Shown here piece by piece: positions 16,379-24,867 of a DNA stretch of 63,717 bases (the stretch's first letter is position 1; each line of letters opens with the position of its first letter). The notes below the pieces were generated by a model. That model worked only from the letters and a program-made list of their open reading frames with translations, ran no database searches and was not told the origin of the DNA. Both the position numbers and the translations under genes were made by a program. The DNA is taken from assembly GCA_013334745.1 (NCBI GenBank), contig JAAXWY010000009.1, positions 1 to 63,717 on the forward strand, read 5' to 3'. The stretch is from Coriobacteriia bacterium. Lineage in GTDB: Bacteria > Actinomycetota > Coriobacteriia > Anaerosomatales > JAAXUF01.

Positions 16379-17818
16379 CTACGCGTCGCCAGTCTCCGTG
16401 ACCCCGTCCTTTGCCTCTACAGGCTCCTCCGGCGCGGCCGCATCCTTCTTGCGCCCAAATAGCGAGTCAGCCGCGTCAGCGGCGCCGGCCACCAGCCCGC
16501 CCACTGCCGCGCCTGCCGTCTTGGCGCCGGCACTCACCGCACCCGCGGCATCAGCGGCCGCGCCCTTGATCGCGGCACCAGCCTCCTCGGCAGCAGTCAG
16601 GACCGGGGCCTTGCCTGCCCCGTCACCGTCCGCGTCGACTGGGCGAAATGCAGCAGCGGCGTGGTCGACCGTCTCTGCGCCAAGATGGTAGGCAGCACTC
16701 ACGCCCTCGACCGTGGCGGAGACAACTTGGTCTCTCGTCTCGGTCGCCGCCTGGCTCCAGCGCTTCGCTTCGCAGTCCTCTTGATCGGAATCGAGACCAA
16801 GTCGCCCACGAAACTCGTGTACGTCGTCCGAGACCCTCTTGCTCGAACGTACCGTGGCGGGCGACTTCAGTGGATTGAAGAGGACTTTGGAGTTCGCCTT
16901 GCGCACAGTCTCCGTCATCTGCGTCAGCAAGCAGCCAGTACTCTGAGCGAGCAGTTCGACGCGCTTCTGCCTGGCCGCGGCCAACCCCAGGCGGTGCTGC
17001 TCGAGTTCCTCTGGTTCAGAATCAAGCACGCGGTCGAGCTCGAGCACTGCAATCCCGTCCTGAAGTAGCAGGCAGCGCGCGAGGACTGCAAGCCATTCCC
17101 GAACCTTGCTCTCGGCACCCTTGGCGGCCTTGGCCATCTCGCCGGCGTCGGTCGTTCTCTCAAGCTTGCCAGCGATCCCGTCAAGCTGACGAATTGCATA
17201 CGCCTGCGTGCGCGCGATGATCATGGACGTCGCCTGGACCTTCGACCATGTGGTCTCAGAGACCCGGCAAGTCTGCTCGCGGACTGTGAAAGCCTCCTCG
17301 ATGACCAGATCGACCCCGATCATGTCCGCAAGTACCGCGTCCTTCTGATTGCGGAGGATGTCATCGACCTTCTCGTCGATGGCCTTGAGATATTCGAGCA
17401 TCTCGTCCATCTGCGCCTGCACGGCCTGCTGCTGCATCATCGCGGACAGCGCGATGATTGCCGTCGGACCGCTCAGAAGCATAGCGGGGCCCTTGGCTAT
17501 CTGAATCCACTTCTGGATTTCGCCAGGTTTGCCAACCATGGCATGGCTGACACCCGGGGTCTTGGTCGCCATTAGACCGAACTTCCTTACCGCGGTCGCG
17601 GACTCAGGCGTCAACTTCACCCAGCGCCCCGAGTTCTCAGTGATCTTCTTCGCGACGTCTGCACCAACGGCCGCGCTTGACTTCAGACGGTTCAAGTCGA
17701 GCTTCTTCGACGGGACTTGGTCCAAGCTCTGATCGCGGAGAAAGCGCTCAACGTCCGTCGCGTTTCCGAGAAACGCGAAACCGTCGCCGTCGCCGATGAT
17801 CTCAATCTCGTTGCCCAA
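16379..17818 (-). CDS. helical protein with Ala/Gly-rich amphipathic C-terminus, unknown function
   Basis: The frame is open upstream into the preceding gene. I place the start near TTG 17818, where the overlap ends; this is uncertain. The protein has a hydrophobic segment (KGPAMLLSGPTAIIALSAMM) followed by a long helix (QMDEMLEYLKAIDEKVDDIL), and a charged helical middle. Its C-terminus of about 100 residues is rich in Ala/Gly (AGAAIKGAAADAAGAVSAGA, AAVGGLVAGAADAADSLFG) and could be membrane-active. I do not recognise a named family. It follows the small membrane protein and may be the last gene of the island operon. Confidence 0.65.
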   Translation of the reverse strand: MGNEIEIIGDGDGFAFLGNATDVERFLRDQSLDQVPSKKLDLNRLKSSAAVGADVAKKITENSGRWVKLTPESATAVRKFGLMATKTPGVSHAMVGKPGEIQKWIQIAKGPAMLLSGPTAIIALSAMMQQQAVQAQMDEMLEYLKAIDEKVDDILRNQKDAVLADMIGVDLVIEEAFTVREQTCRVSETTWSKVQATSMIIARTQAYAIRQLDGIAGKLERTTDAGEMAKAAKGAESKVREWLAVLARCLLLQDGIAVLELDRVLDSEPEELEQHRLGLAAARQKRVELLAQSTGCLLTQMTETVRKANSKVLFNPLKSPATVRSSKRVSDDVHEFRGRLGLDSDQEDCEAKRWSQAATETRDQVVSATVEGVSAAYHLGAETVDHAAAAFRPVDADGDGAGKAPVLTAAEEAGAAIKGAAADAAGAVSAGAKTAGAAVGGLVAGAADAADSLFGRKKDAAAPEEPVEAKDGVTETGDA

Positions 17819-17898
17819 TTCGTTCCCAACTCCCGAAAATGCGCCCGTTGCGTATACACCGGGGCCGCGTGATGGTCCACAGGGGTGATAGGCGAGAG

Positions 17899-18204
17899 CT
17901 ACTTGTTCTTGTTCATGTAGACCGCGGCGCCAACGGCGCCGGCCATACCCACAACAACGCCGCCAAGGGCCATCATGGCACCCGCAATCTGCTGGCCATT
18001 CTCCTTGAACCATTCATCCAAGGTTCGCTGAGAGGGCGCCGGGAGCACCACCTTGGCGTCGCCGTAGCTGACTTCCACGGTGCGGCCTGTGGTACTGACG
18101 CACACGTCTTCAGGATTGATGCGGTTGGGGTCGAGGCCACCTTCCTCGGCCTGCGACTTCATCTTCTCGGCAATGAGTCGTTCAAAATCCTTGTCCGACG
18201 ACAT
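17899..18204 (-). CDS. small membrane protein, 101 aa
   Basis: The soluble N-terminus (MSSDKDFERLIAEKMKSQAE, TTGRTVEVSYGDAKVVLP) is followed by one or two close hydrophobic segments (QQIAGAMMALGGVVVGMAGA, VGAAVYM) and a KNK end. No family is recognised. It sits between the NERD-helicase and the helical protein on the same strand, 93 bp after the former. Its companion carries amphipathic sequence, so a membrane-acting pair is possible. Confidence 0.7.
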   Translation of the reverse strand: MSSDKDFERLIAEKMKSQAEEGGLDPNRINPEDVCVSTTGRTVEVSYGDAKVVLPAPSQRTLDEWFKENGQQIAGAMMALGGVVVGMAGAVGAAVYMNKNK

Positions 18205-18297
18205 GCGAACCCCCCTCGTTGACCAACCGGTTTCTCCAGTAGTCTGCCGCTCTTCACGCGGCGCGACAACATGCGTGCACCGAAGGAACGGTACAGC

Positions 18298-20091
18298 TCA
18301 TGATTCCGTCCGAGGCTGACTCTCCCACTCAGCTCTGACACTCTCCCCGCTCTCCAGCCCCATCCCGTCCATCGGCGCCCACGGCAACTGGTCGCGCCAG
18401 CTCTCATGCGCGATCACGACCACGCGGCTGAGGGCGCGGGTCACGCCCACATACAGCAGCGAACGTACGTCATCGAGGTCCTCCCACGGGCGGCTGTCGC
18501 CGAGCGGATCCACGTCCGTCACCACGACGGCCGGCGCCTCGCGACCCTTGAACCGCAGGATCGAGTCGTAGCCCGTGTAGCCGCCCGTCCCAACCTCCGC
18601 GAGCGTCCGCAGCCGATCACGCCACGGCGCAACATCCACCGACGCCGCCAGGCAGTTACGCACGCTGTGTCGCGACAGCACCACGATCTGCCCTGGCTCG
18701 AAGCCCTCCGACGACAGCCCCTCAAGCGCGTCGACGAGTGCCTTCTTCGCGGTCTTGGCACCGTCGTAGAACAGCACTCGCGGGTTGAATCCGTCGTCGT
18801 CGCGCACGCAGTCGTGGTAGCCGCCCGCCACCTCGCCAAGCGCCCCGGCGAGGTGAGCAACCCTGGGCAGGTTGCGGCAGTTCTCGCGCAGCATCACGAC
18901 CGGCGGCTCGTAGCCCAGATGGCGCTGGAACACCTCGCGCGGATCGCCCCAGCCGCGACCGAAGATGTCCTGGTGCCCGAAGTCGCCAAACACGCGCCAT
19001 CGCCCACCGGCGAGACTGCGCAGCAATACGGTGTCGAGCACCGTCAGGAAGTTCGGATTGCCGAGGATATCTTGCGCCTCGTCGACCACGAGCTCCTCGT
19101 ATTGCGCGGCATCATGCGAAGCGTAGCGCTCCGCGAACGCATCGAACGCCTTCTCCGGCAGCTCGGTCTCCCAATACTCATGCGTGAGTCCGGGCTTCCA
19201 CTTCTCGCCTGCGGCACCCTGCATCAGCTCGTGAATCGTGACGGTCGTGCACAGCTCGCCGAGAGGAGCGGTCTCCGCCTTCAGCGTTTCGCTGAGCAGG
19301 CGGTTGTAGCACAGGAACAGCACGCGCCGGCCGCTCTCGACACCTCGCCGAGCCGCCTCGATGGCAAGCAGCGTCTTGCCGGTGCCGGCGAGCCCGTCAA
19401 CGAGCACCCGCGAGTTGCCATCCCATTGGTCGAGCACGCGGAACTGCTCTTCGGTGAATCGACGCACGTCGGCAAGCTGGCTCTCGATGCGCGCCCTGGG
19501 GCTGATGTAGCACTCGACCTCGCCGCGCAGCACGCGCACGATGCGCTCCGCCTGCTCGAGCGTGAGCGGCTCGGGGGGATGCTGCAGCTCGGCGCGCTGC
19601 GCATCGAACTCGTCGATGAGCAGCTGCTCGAGGCTCTTGGAGCGATACCGCGCCCGATCGATGAGCTGCCGAGCCGACCACTCGATCTGGTCGCGCCCCG
19701 CCGAGACGTCCATGTCCGGCACGATGACTACACAGGTCGCGAGCACGTCGGGCAGCCCGTGCGTGCGCACCCACTCGCGGATGCGGTGCATCGCGTTGCC
19801 AGCCTGCTGAAACGGGCTGCGCTGCTTGGGCGGACCGTTGGGATGTGTGAGCCACTCGCCCGCCGGCGTACGCGCGAGGTACGTCTTGGCCTCGATCACG
19901 ATCACGCCGTACCCCGGCGCGATCACCACGAAGTCCGCCTCGCCGAGAGGCCCTGTGCCGCGCTGTGCGAGGTCAAGCGAGTGCAGCACGATCCAGTCCG
20001 CGCAACATGCACGTGCAAGCTCGTCGAAGAGGATGCGCTCTGCCTCTGAGTCGACCGAGGCGGGTATGTGGAGTGGGATCATGCGGGCCAT
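18298..20091 (-). CDS. NERD-domain nuclease fused to UvrD/DEAD-type helicase
   Basis: Residues about 10-130 are a NERD (nuclease-related) domain: LHSLDLAQRG, EADFVVIAPGYGVIVIEAKT, with Asp and the ExK pair of the PD-(D/E)xK fold. From about 215 begins a superfamily 1 helicase core: Walker A GLAGTGKTLLA, RRVLFLCYN, Walker B EELVVDEAQDI, RENCRN, VVLSRHS and, near the C-terminus, SLLYVGVTRALSRVVVI. Such fusions are common in defence and mobile regions. It lies 51 bp after the sigma gene on the same strand, so it could belong to the same operon or be an independent defence gene. Confidence 0.88.
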   Translation of the reverse strand: MARMIPLHIPASVDSEAERILFDELARACCADWIVLHSLDLAQRGTGPLGEADFVVIAPGYGVIVIEAKTYLARTPAGEWLTHPNGPPKQRSPFQQAGNAMHRIREWVRTHGLPDVLATCVVIVPDMDVSAGRDQIEWSARQLIDRARYRSKSLEQLLIDEFDAQRAELQHPPEPLTLEQAERIVRVLRGEVECYISPRARIESQLADVRRFTEEQFRVLDQWDGNSRVLVDGLAGTGKTLLAIEAARRGVESGRRVLFLCYNRLLSETLKAETAPLGELCTTVTIHELMQGAAGEKWKPGLTHEYWETELPEKAFDAFAERYASHDAAQYEELVVDEAQDILGNPNFLTVLDTVLLRSLAGGRWRVFGDFGHQDIFGRGWGDPREVFQRHLGYEPPVVMLRENCRNLPRVAHLAGALGEVAGGYHDCVRDDDGFNPRVLFYDGAKTAKKALVDALEGLSSEGFEPGQIVVLSRHSVRNCLAASVDVAPWRDRLRTLAEVGTGGYTGYDSILRFKGREAPAVVVTDVDPLGDSRPWEDLDDVRSLLYVGVTRALSRVVVIAHESWRDQLPWAPMDGMGLESGESVRAEWESQPRTES

Positions 20092-20142
20092 GTGGGGTCC
20101 TCGTCGCCCTGTATCGACGGTGCCGGCACCTTCCGGAGACTG

Positions 20143-21426
20143 TCAGCGTAGGTAGTCTCTGAGTCTGATGCCCTTACCCAGATGCCTTAGCTTGTCTAGC
20201 GCACTGGACTCTACTTGCCGAACTCGCTCGCGAGTGATGCCGAATTCGCGCCCCACTTGCTCGAGTGTCTTCGGGGCTGCATCCAACAGACCAAAACGAA
20301 GCTCAAGTACCCGCCGCTCGCGCTCCTCGAGTCCTTCCAAAGCGGCGACCACATCTTCTCGCAGCCAGTGGGAGTTCACGGTCTCAACTGTCGTATCCGC
20401 ATCAATTCCCACGATCGAGTCCCCGAGCTCCATACCCTCGGCACGTTCTTCCCCGTAATCGGTGAGCGGATCGTAGTCGTCCTGCGTCCCTGGACCCCGC
20501 GCTTCCTGGCACACGGGAATGTCGAGACTGTCAGGCTCCCGACTGATGTCCAGCAAGAACCTCGCTCGCTCAACGGGCATATCAAGCCACTCGCCCACTA
20601 TTTCGGGCGTCGGCTCTCGCCCGTAGAGTATCGCGAGCCACTCTCGCCACAGAATCACTTCGTTGACATCGCTCAAGAGGTGCACCGGAATGCGAATGAT
20701 CCGTGCCTGGTTGTCTATTGCGCGGGTAATCGCCTGGCGTATCCACCAGGTCGCGTACGTGGAAAACTTGAAGCCCTTCGTGTAGTCGAACTTCTCGACG
20801 GCCCGCATGAGACCGAGGTTGCCTTCCTGGATGAGGTCGAGGAGCGGCATGCCGCGTCCTACGTAGCGCTTGGCGATCGAGATGACGAGGCGCAGGTTGG
20901 CCTCGACCAGCTGCTTCTCGGCATCGAGTCCGATTCGTCGGATCCGCGCTAGGCGACGCACCTCAGAGCGATCAATGCTATCCCTATCACCGAACGCTGA
21001 ACTGGTTGGGCTGGAGGCTTCGCGCCCGGCTTCGATCTTCATGGCCAGATCTATCTCCTGCGCTGCCGTGAGCAGGGGCATCCTCCCAATTGAGTCGAGG
21101 TAGGCATCTACCGAATCGTCAACCGGCGTGTTGGACTCCGACTGCTTCTGCGCGTGTTCAATAGCCCGGACAGAGCGCGTCTTCGCCTGCTCGGCGGAAA
21201 TCGTCTTGCCCAACGCCCTAAGCGCAGCCTGCATGGCCCTCAGGGCCTGTTCGTCGCTCTCGGCCCGAACCCGTTCGATTATCGCTGGTGCGGCTGCGGG
21301 GTCGCCCAGCTCCCTCAGCCCGATCGCCGCGAGCCATCTCACGTCAGGGCTGTCGTCCTCAAGCTGCTCCAGCAAGGACTCAAGCCGCAGCTCCTCTTCC
21401 TCCGCGAAGTCCATCGCATCCCCCAT
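20143..21426 (-). CDS. sigma-70 factor with N-terminal HEAT-repeat domain
   Basis: The first ~80 residues hold HEAT-like helical repeats ([39 protein letters not shown]) in place of region 1.1. A complete group-1/2 sigma follows: region 1.2 ([20 protein letters not shown]), regions 2.1-2.4 ([50 protein letters not shown]), region 3, and region 4 ([31 protein letters not shown]). It should recruit RNA polymerase to a dedicated promoter set. The start ATG 21426 overlaps the HEAT/winged-helix stop (TGATG); ATG 21414 is an alternative. It belongs to the NurA-HerA-SMC operon. Confidence 0.9.
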   Translation of the reverse strand: MGDAMDFAEEEELRLESLLEQLEDDSPDVRWLAAIGLRELGDPAAAPAIIERVRAESDEQALRAMQAALRALGKTISAEQAKTRSVRAIEHAQKQSESNTPVDDSVDAYLDSIGRMPLLTAAQEIDLAMKIEAGREASSPTSSAFGDRDSIDRSEVRRLARIRRIGLDAEKQLVEANLRLVISIAKRYVGRGMPLLDLIQEGNLGLMRAVEKFDYTKGFKFSTYATWWIRQAITRAIDNQARIIRIPVHLLSDVNEVILWREWLAILYGREPTPEIVGEWLDMPVERARFLLDISREPDSLDIPVCQEARGPGTQDDYDPLTDYGEERAEGMELGDSIVGIDADTTVETVNSHWLREDVVAALEGLEERERRVLELRFGLLDAAPKTLEQVGREFGITRERVRQVESSALDKLRHLGKGIRLRDYLR

Positions 21427-22259
21427 CAGGCGTTCAGCAGTCCCCGCCATTGGTTCGTGAGCAGCAGCCCTATCTTCTCGAGCTCCTTCTCTGCCGCATA
21501 GAACGACACGATCAACTCGAAGGCGCGCTCGTGATCGAGCCCCCTACGTCGAGCAGCCGGCCCCGCCATTGAAAGAAGCGCCTCGCGCACTTCTGTCGCG
21601 GGAATCTCCTTGAGTTCGCGCAGCCCCCGCTGCCGGACGCAGGCGCAAGGACTGCCAACTCGCTGCAACGTCCACTCTTCAACCTTGTCCGAACTGAAGT
21701 CGTCGCAGCGAACCAGTTTGCCCTTCTTGACCAGTCTCTCAATTGCGGACCGTATGGGCGCGTGCGGTACTTGGGACATAGTGTTTGGCGACACCGCCCG
21801 GCAGTATAGGCTGAGCACCCGCCCGCCCGTCACAGGCCCCTCAACTTCGACGATCTCTTGAACGACAGTGTGAATGACCCAGGTTCCACCCCGTGAGGGA
21901 GTTGGCACCGGCCGGGTCTTCCAGGCGGTGTAGACGGGCGCGTCGAGATGGGTCCGCATGCGCCTGGCTCTAGTCACACACGTCGAGCCATCAGCCTCAA
22001 GCGTGCCGGATTCTCTGAGGACCTCGACGTTGATCTTCGCCAGAGCAGATCTGGCCGCATCCCTAACGAATTCGTCGCTGTCGCTCGTAAGCAACCTGAG
22101 CCGATCCGCCGCCCTTGCATCCCCGCGCTCACCAAGCTCGAAGATCGCGGCCCAGCGTTCCAGCGAATCTGGGTTTCGAGTTCGCTCTACTAGGGCGTCG
22201 AAGTCAGGGTTGCTCTCCCAGAAGTCCTTGCCCTCGAACTGCCCGTTGGTGGGACTCAC
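21426..22259 (-). CDS. HEAT-repeat plus winged-helix-like protein of the island operon
   Basis: A GTG start at 22259 overlaps the previous stop (GTGA). Residues about 18-75 are HEAT-like ([32 protein letters not shown]), resembling the domain on the sigma factor just downstream. Residues about 125-200 read as a winged helix ([40 protein letters not shown]). A Cys pair (PCACVRQRG) and a helical tail follow. Shared HEAT modules suggest it partners or regulates the sigma factor. The family is not otherwise recognised. Confidence 0.7.
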   Translation of the reverse strand: MSPTNGQFEGKDFWESNPDFDALVERTRNPDSLERWAAIFELGERGDARAADRLRLLTSDSDEFVRDAARSALAKINVEVLRESGTLEADGSTCVTRARRMRTHLDAPVYTAWKTRPVPTPSRGGTWVIHTVVQEIVEVEGPVTGGRVLSLYCRAVSPNTMSQVPHAPIRSAIERLVKKGKLVRCDDFSSDKVEEWTLQRVGSPCACVRQRGLRELKEIPATEVREALLSMAGPAARRRGLDHERAFELIVSFYAAEKELEKIGLLLTNQWRGLLNA

Positions 22260-22663
22260 AGCGGCACAATCAGTATCTCGTCGGCAACCGTCTTGATCTC
22301 TGCGGAGAACATCCGTGCGAAGTCCCCTTGCTTCTCCATCTCGCTCTTCAGTAGGCGAATTCCGCCTTCGGCGAATTGCTCAGCCATGTCGTACCGTGCA
22401 TCCAGGTCAAGGAGTGAGTCCGGATCATCTGTGGTAGCAAGCTGGACGGCGGCAACGATCGCCATGTCGCTGTCCTTGAAGTACTCAAGGCGCGGCCCCG
22501 TGTTCGACTTGACTACCTTCTCGGCTCGAATACCGTTCCTGAATCCCCAGGCCATGGCGATCAGGAAGACCTCGAGGTTCGTAAGTCCGCCGAGGCTTTC
22601 ACCCAACTGCTTGTAGGTGTCGACGCTATCTTTGCTGAACTGAAGAATCGTTCGACCAGCCAT
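22256..22663 (-). CDS. small Dnd-associated-protein-like protein
   Basis: A 135-residue soluble protein (TNLEVFLIAMAWGFRNGIRA, FKDSDMAIVAAVQLATTDDP, DMAEQFAEGGIRLLKSEME). The hydrophobic-Gly-Phe N-terminal block and following helices recall the dnd system-associated protein 4 family. That resemblance is from memory of the pattern and is weak. Its ATG directly abuts the TAG of the DndD-like gene, and its own stop overlaps the next start, so it is an integral operon member. Confidence 0.5.
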   Translation of the reverse strand: MAGRTILQFSKDSVDTYKQLGESLGGLTNLEVFLIAMAWGFRNGIRAEKVVKSNTGPRLEYFKDSDMAIVAAVQLATTDDPDSLLDLDARYDMAEQFAEGGIRLLKSEMEKQGDFARMFSAEIKTVADEILIVPL

Positions 22664-24646
22664 CTATCGCACCCCCTCGAGCGTGGACACGGTTTGCTTC
22701 GAGTCGAAGTTGATCTTGAACACCGTTGGGTTGCGCGTCGCGAACACCCGGGCAACGTCCTTTGTGTACTCCGTGTCGGTCATCAACATCATTAGCTGGT
22801 GAGGTCCGTGACCGTCCGCCGCCTTCGTGGTCTCAGCGAACACCTGAGCGACAAACGTCTGTACGTCGCGGTTGAGCCGACCCATCGGCGTGTCGATCAC
22901 CATGGGGAACTCGTACCCGGAAACCTCACTGAGTGCCAGCGAGAACGCCAGCGCAAGGCACTCACGCTGACCGGCAGATAGAACCGGCAGGATCTCAAAG
23001 CCCCTCGAGTTGGTAACCGAAACCCCGTAGTTCTCATTGATGGTGACGGACTCGACCAGGTCCTTCGTCCAGATCATGCTCCGGAAGTTCTCGTCAAGCG
23101 ACTTGGCCACCTTCATGCGCACTTCTGTCGTGAGCTCGTCATAGGTGCCTCGCGCCACAGCCAGACAGCGCTTGGCGAACTGAGCCTCCTTGATTAGCCC
23201 GGCGAGCTTTGCGTCTTGGGACTTGAGTCTTCCAAGATCCTTCTCGATTTCCGAGATTGTCTCGCGAAACTCCTCCGCACGAATCTCCGCCTTCGCAAGC
23301 TCCAATCGCGCCCTCTCAAGTTCTGTCCTTGCGCGTCGAAGCTCCTGCTCAATCTGCTGGACTTGGCTATCCTCATTACCGGCAAGTCGGCCATTGAGAA
23401 CCTCAAGCTCCTGCCCGACATTCTGTGCCCGCGTCTCCCAGTCATCGATCCGCTTCATGATGCTCTCTGCGGTCTGAGGAGAAGCAGAGGTTCCCGCAAG
23501 CACAGCTCTCATCCCTGGTTCGAGGGATAAGAGCACGTCACCCAGCTGCCCAATGTGCTCGTACTCGGCCAGCAGCTCCTCGATCCGCTTGCGACCGTCG
23601 GATCCCTTGGTGAGCGGATTCCCACATACGCACTCGAACTTGCCGAGCAGTTCCTCAAGAATATCGGGTGCTACTGGGGGCGGCAGACGCCGTTCGGCTC
23701 TGGCGGCATCAATAGTCGAACGTAGCCCCTGGAGCGCCTCGAACGCCAAGATACCCGGCGCTGACTTCCCGGACCACTTGTGCAGTTCCGCCCAACTCTC
23801 TTCGACGCTTGCACCGATCTGGTTGAACTGCGACTGCAGTTCCTGCCTCTTACGAACATCTTGCGCGACAGCCGCAATGTCTCCAACCTTCGACTCAAGC
23901 ATGCGAACCACGTCGTCGTGGGTGGAGATCGCGGCGCGATACTGCGCAATCTCCTCGATCTTCTTCTCCAAGCGCGCTCGCGTGTCATCGAGCCGGCTGG
24001 CCTGAATCTCAGCATCGCCGCCGCCGCCGGCACGCGCCGCCTTGGAGTAGAGCTTCGAGGAGACCTTCTCGAGGTGATCGATCAGCCGTCTCAGCAGATC
24101 GATCTGTGCGATCTGAAGCACTGCATCCTCGACCTTCTGCGCCTCCGCGTTCTTAAAGAAGTTGTCGAGTCGCTCGCCGTCGAAGAGGAAGTAGGGCTCG
24201 AGTCTGGCGGGTACGGTACGCTCAATCCAGTGCTCAGGATTCGCCTCGCTGACGCACCCCTTGTCGGCAGACTTTCGCGTTAGCACCTTGAGCTCGGCCT
24301 GATGGCGCTGGGCGGTCTTCCCCGACTTAACAAACTCCTGGGCACGGGTTATCTCCGCCCATCCGCCATTTGCGAAGCCCAGCTCGACGGTAACGCTGCA
24401 GACGAGGAGCGCACCCTCATCAGCGCTGTCGAGCGAGGCCTGACTAACAAGTGGACAGGCATCCATGTCCCGACTGTAGTAGTCCTCGCGACCATACAGG
24501 CACCAGATGATGCTGTTCAGTAGATTGGTCTTGCCTGCGCCATTACTCCCCACGACGATAGTGACATCAGAGCGCTCGTCGCCCAGATCGAGGTCAAGGC
24601 TCTGCCATTGGCGGAAGTTCTCAATCTTGATTCGCTGGATTCTCAC
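22664..24646 (-). CDS. DndD-like SMC/RecN-type ATPase
   Basis: A 660-residue SMC-type ATPase: Walker A GSNGAGKTNLL at ~33, the DndD-style sequence YFLFDGERLDNFF at ~152, long coiled-coil regions at ~210-300 and ~395-490 around a Cys-x-Cys element (ECVCGNPL, ~339), ABC signature LSAGQRECLALAF at ~556 and Walker B PMVIDTPMGRL at ~580. In Dnd systems DndD acts in phosphorothioation with DndC/E; no DndA, B or C is in the window, so here it likely works in DNA sensing or cleavage with HerA/NurA. The GTG start overlaps the preceding TGA by four bases. Confidence 0.85.
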   Translation of the reverse strand: MRIQRIKIENFRQWQSLDLDLGDERSDVTIVVGSNGAGKTNLLNSIIWCLYGREDYYSRDMDACPLVSQASLDSADEGALLVCSVTVELGFANGGWAEITRAQEFVKSGKTAQRHQAELKVLTRKSADKGCVSEANPEHWIERTVPARLEPYFLFDGERLDNFFKNAEAQKVEDAVLQIAQIDLLRRLIDHLEKVSSKLYSKAARAGGGGDAEIQASRLDDTRARLEKKIEEIAQYRAAISTHDDVVRMLESKVGDIAAVAQDVRKRQELQSQFNQIGASVEESWAELHKWSGKSAPGILAFEALQGLRSTIDAARAERRLPPPVAPDILEELLGKFECVCGNPLTKGSDGRKRIEELLAEYEHIGQLGDVLLSLEPGMRAVLAGTSASPQTAESIMKRIDDWETRAQNVGQELEVLNGRLAGNEDSQVQQIEQELRRARTELERARLELAKAEIRAEEFRETISEIEKDLGRLKSQDAKLAGLIKEAQFAKRCLAVARGTYDELTTEVRMKVAKSLDENFRSMIWTKDLVESVTINENYGVSVTNSRGFEILPVLSAGQRECLALAFSLALSEVSGYEFPMVIDTPMGRLNRDVQTFVAQVFAETTKAADGHGPHQLMMLMTDTEYTKDVARVFATRNPTVFKINFDSKQTVSTLEGVR

Positions 24647-24852
24647 TCCGCTTCAGCCTCACCCTCTGCAAGCGATGGGTCCCAGGCTGGGGCGAACTTG
24701 GTGATTGCCCTCTCGTACTCCGCGTTGAAATGCGGCATTACCTGATCCGCTGTCTCTAGTTCATGGGTGAATAGAGCCTGAAGGCACCTCTTGACCGCAT
24801 CGTCTTCTTCCATGCGCGCGATCCTTTGCGCGACCAGTGTGTCGCCTGCCAT
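24643..24852 (-). CDS. small operon protein, 69 aa
   Basis: An acidic helical protein (VAQRIARMEEDDAVKRCLQA, FTHELETADQVMPHFNAEYE) ending in EGEAEAE. It begins 15 bp after the PLD-helicase stop and overlaps the DndD-like start. No family is recognised. Its position between two large enzymes suggests an adaptor or regulatory subunit. Confidence 0.6.
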   Translation of the reverse strand: MAGDTLVAQRIARMEEDDAVKRCLQALFTHELETADQVMPHFNAEYERAITKFAPAWDPSLAEGEAEAE

Positions 24853-24867
24853 GCCGTCCCCCTATCG

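Noticed and set aside
18406-20049. 547-codon plus-strand open frame
   Set aside because: Lies antisense to the NERD-helicase, which has all helicase motifs; the plus frame has only low-complexity Arg/His-rich sequence.
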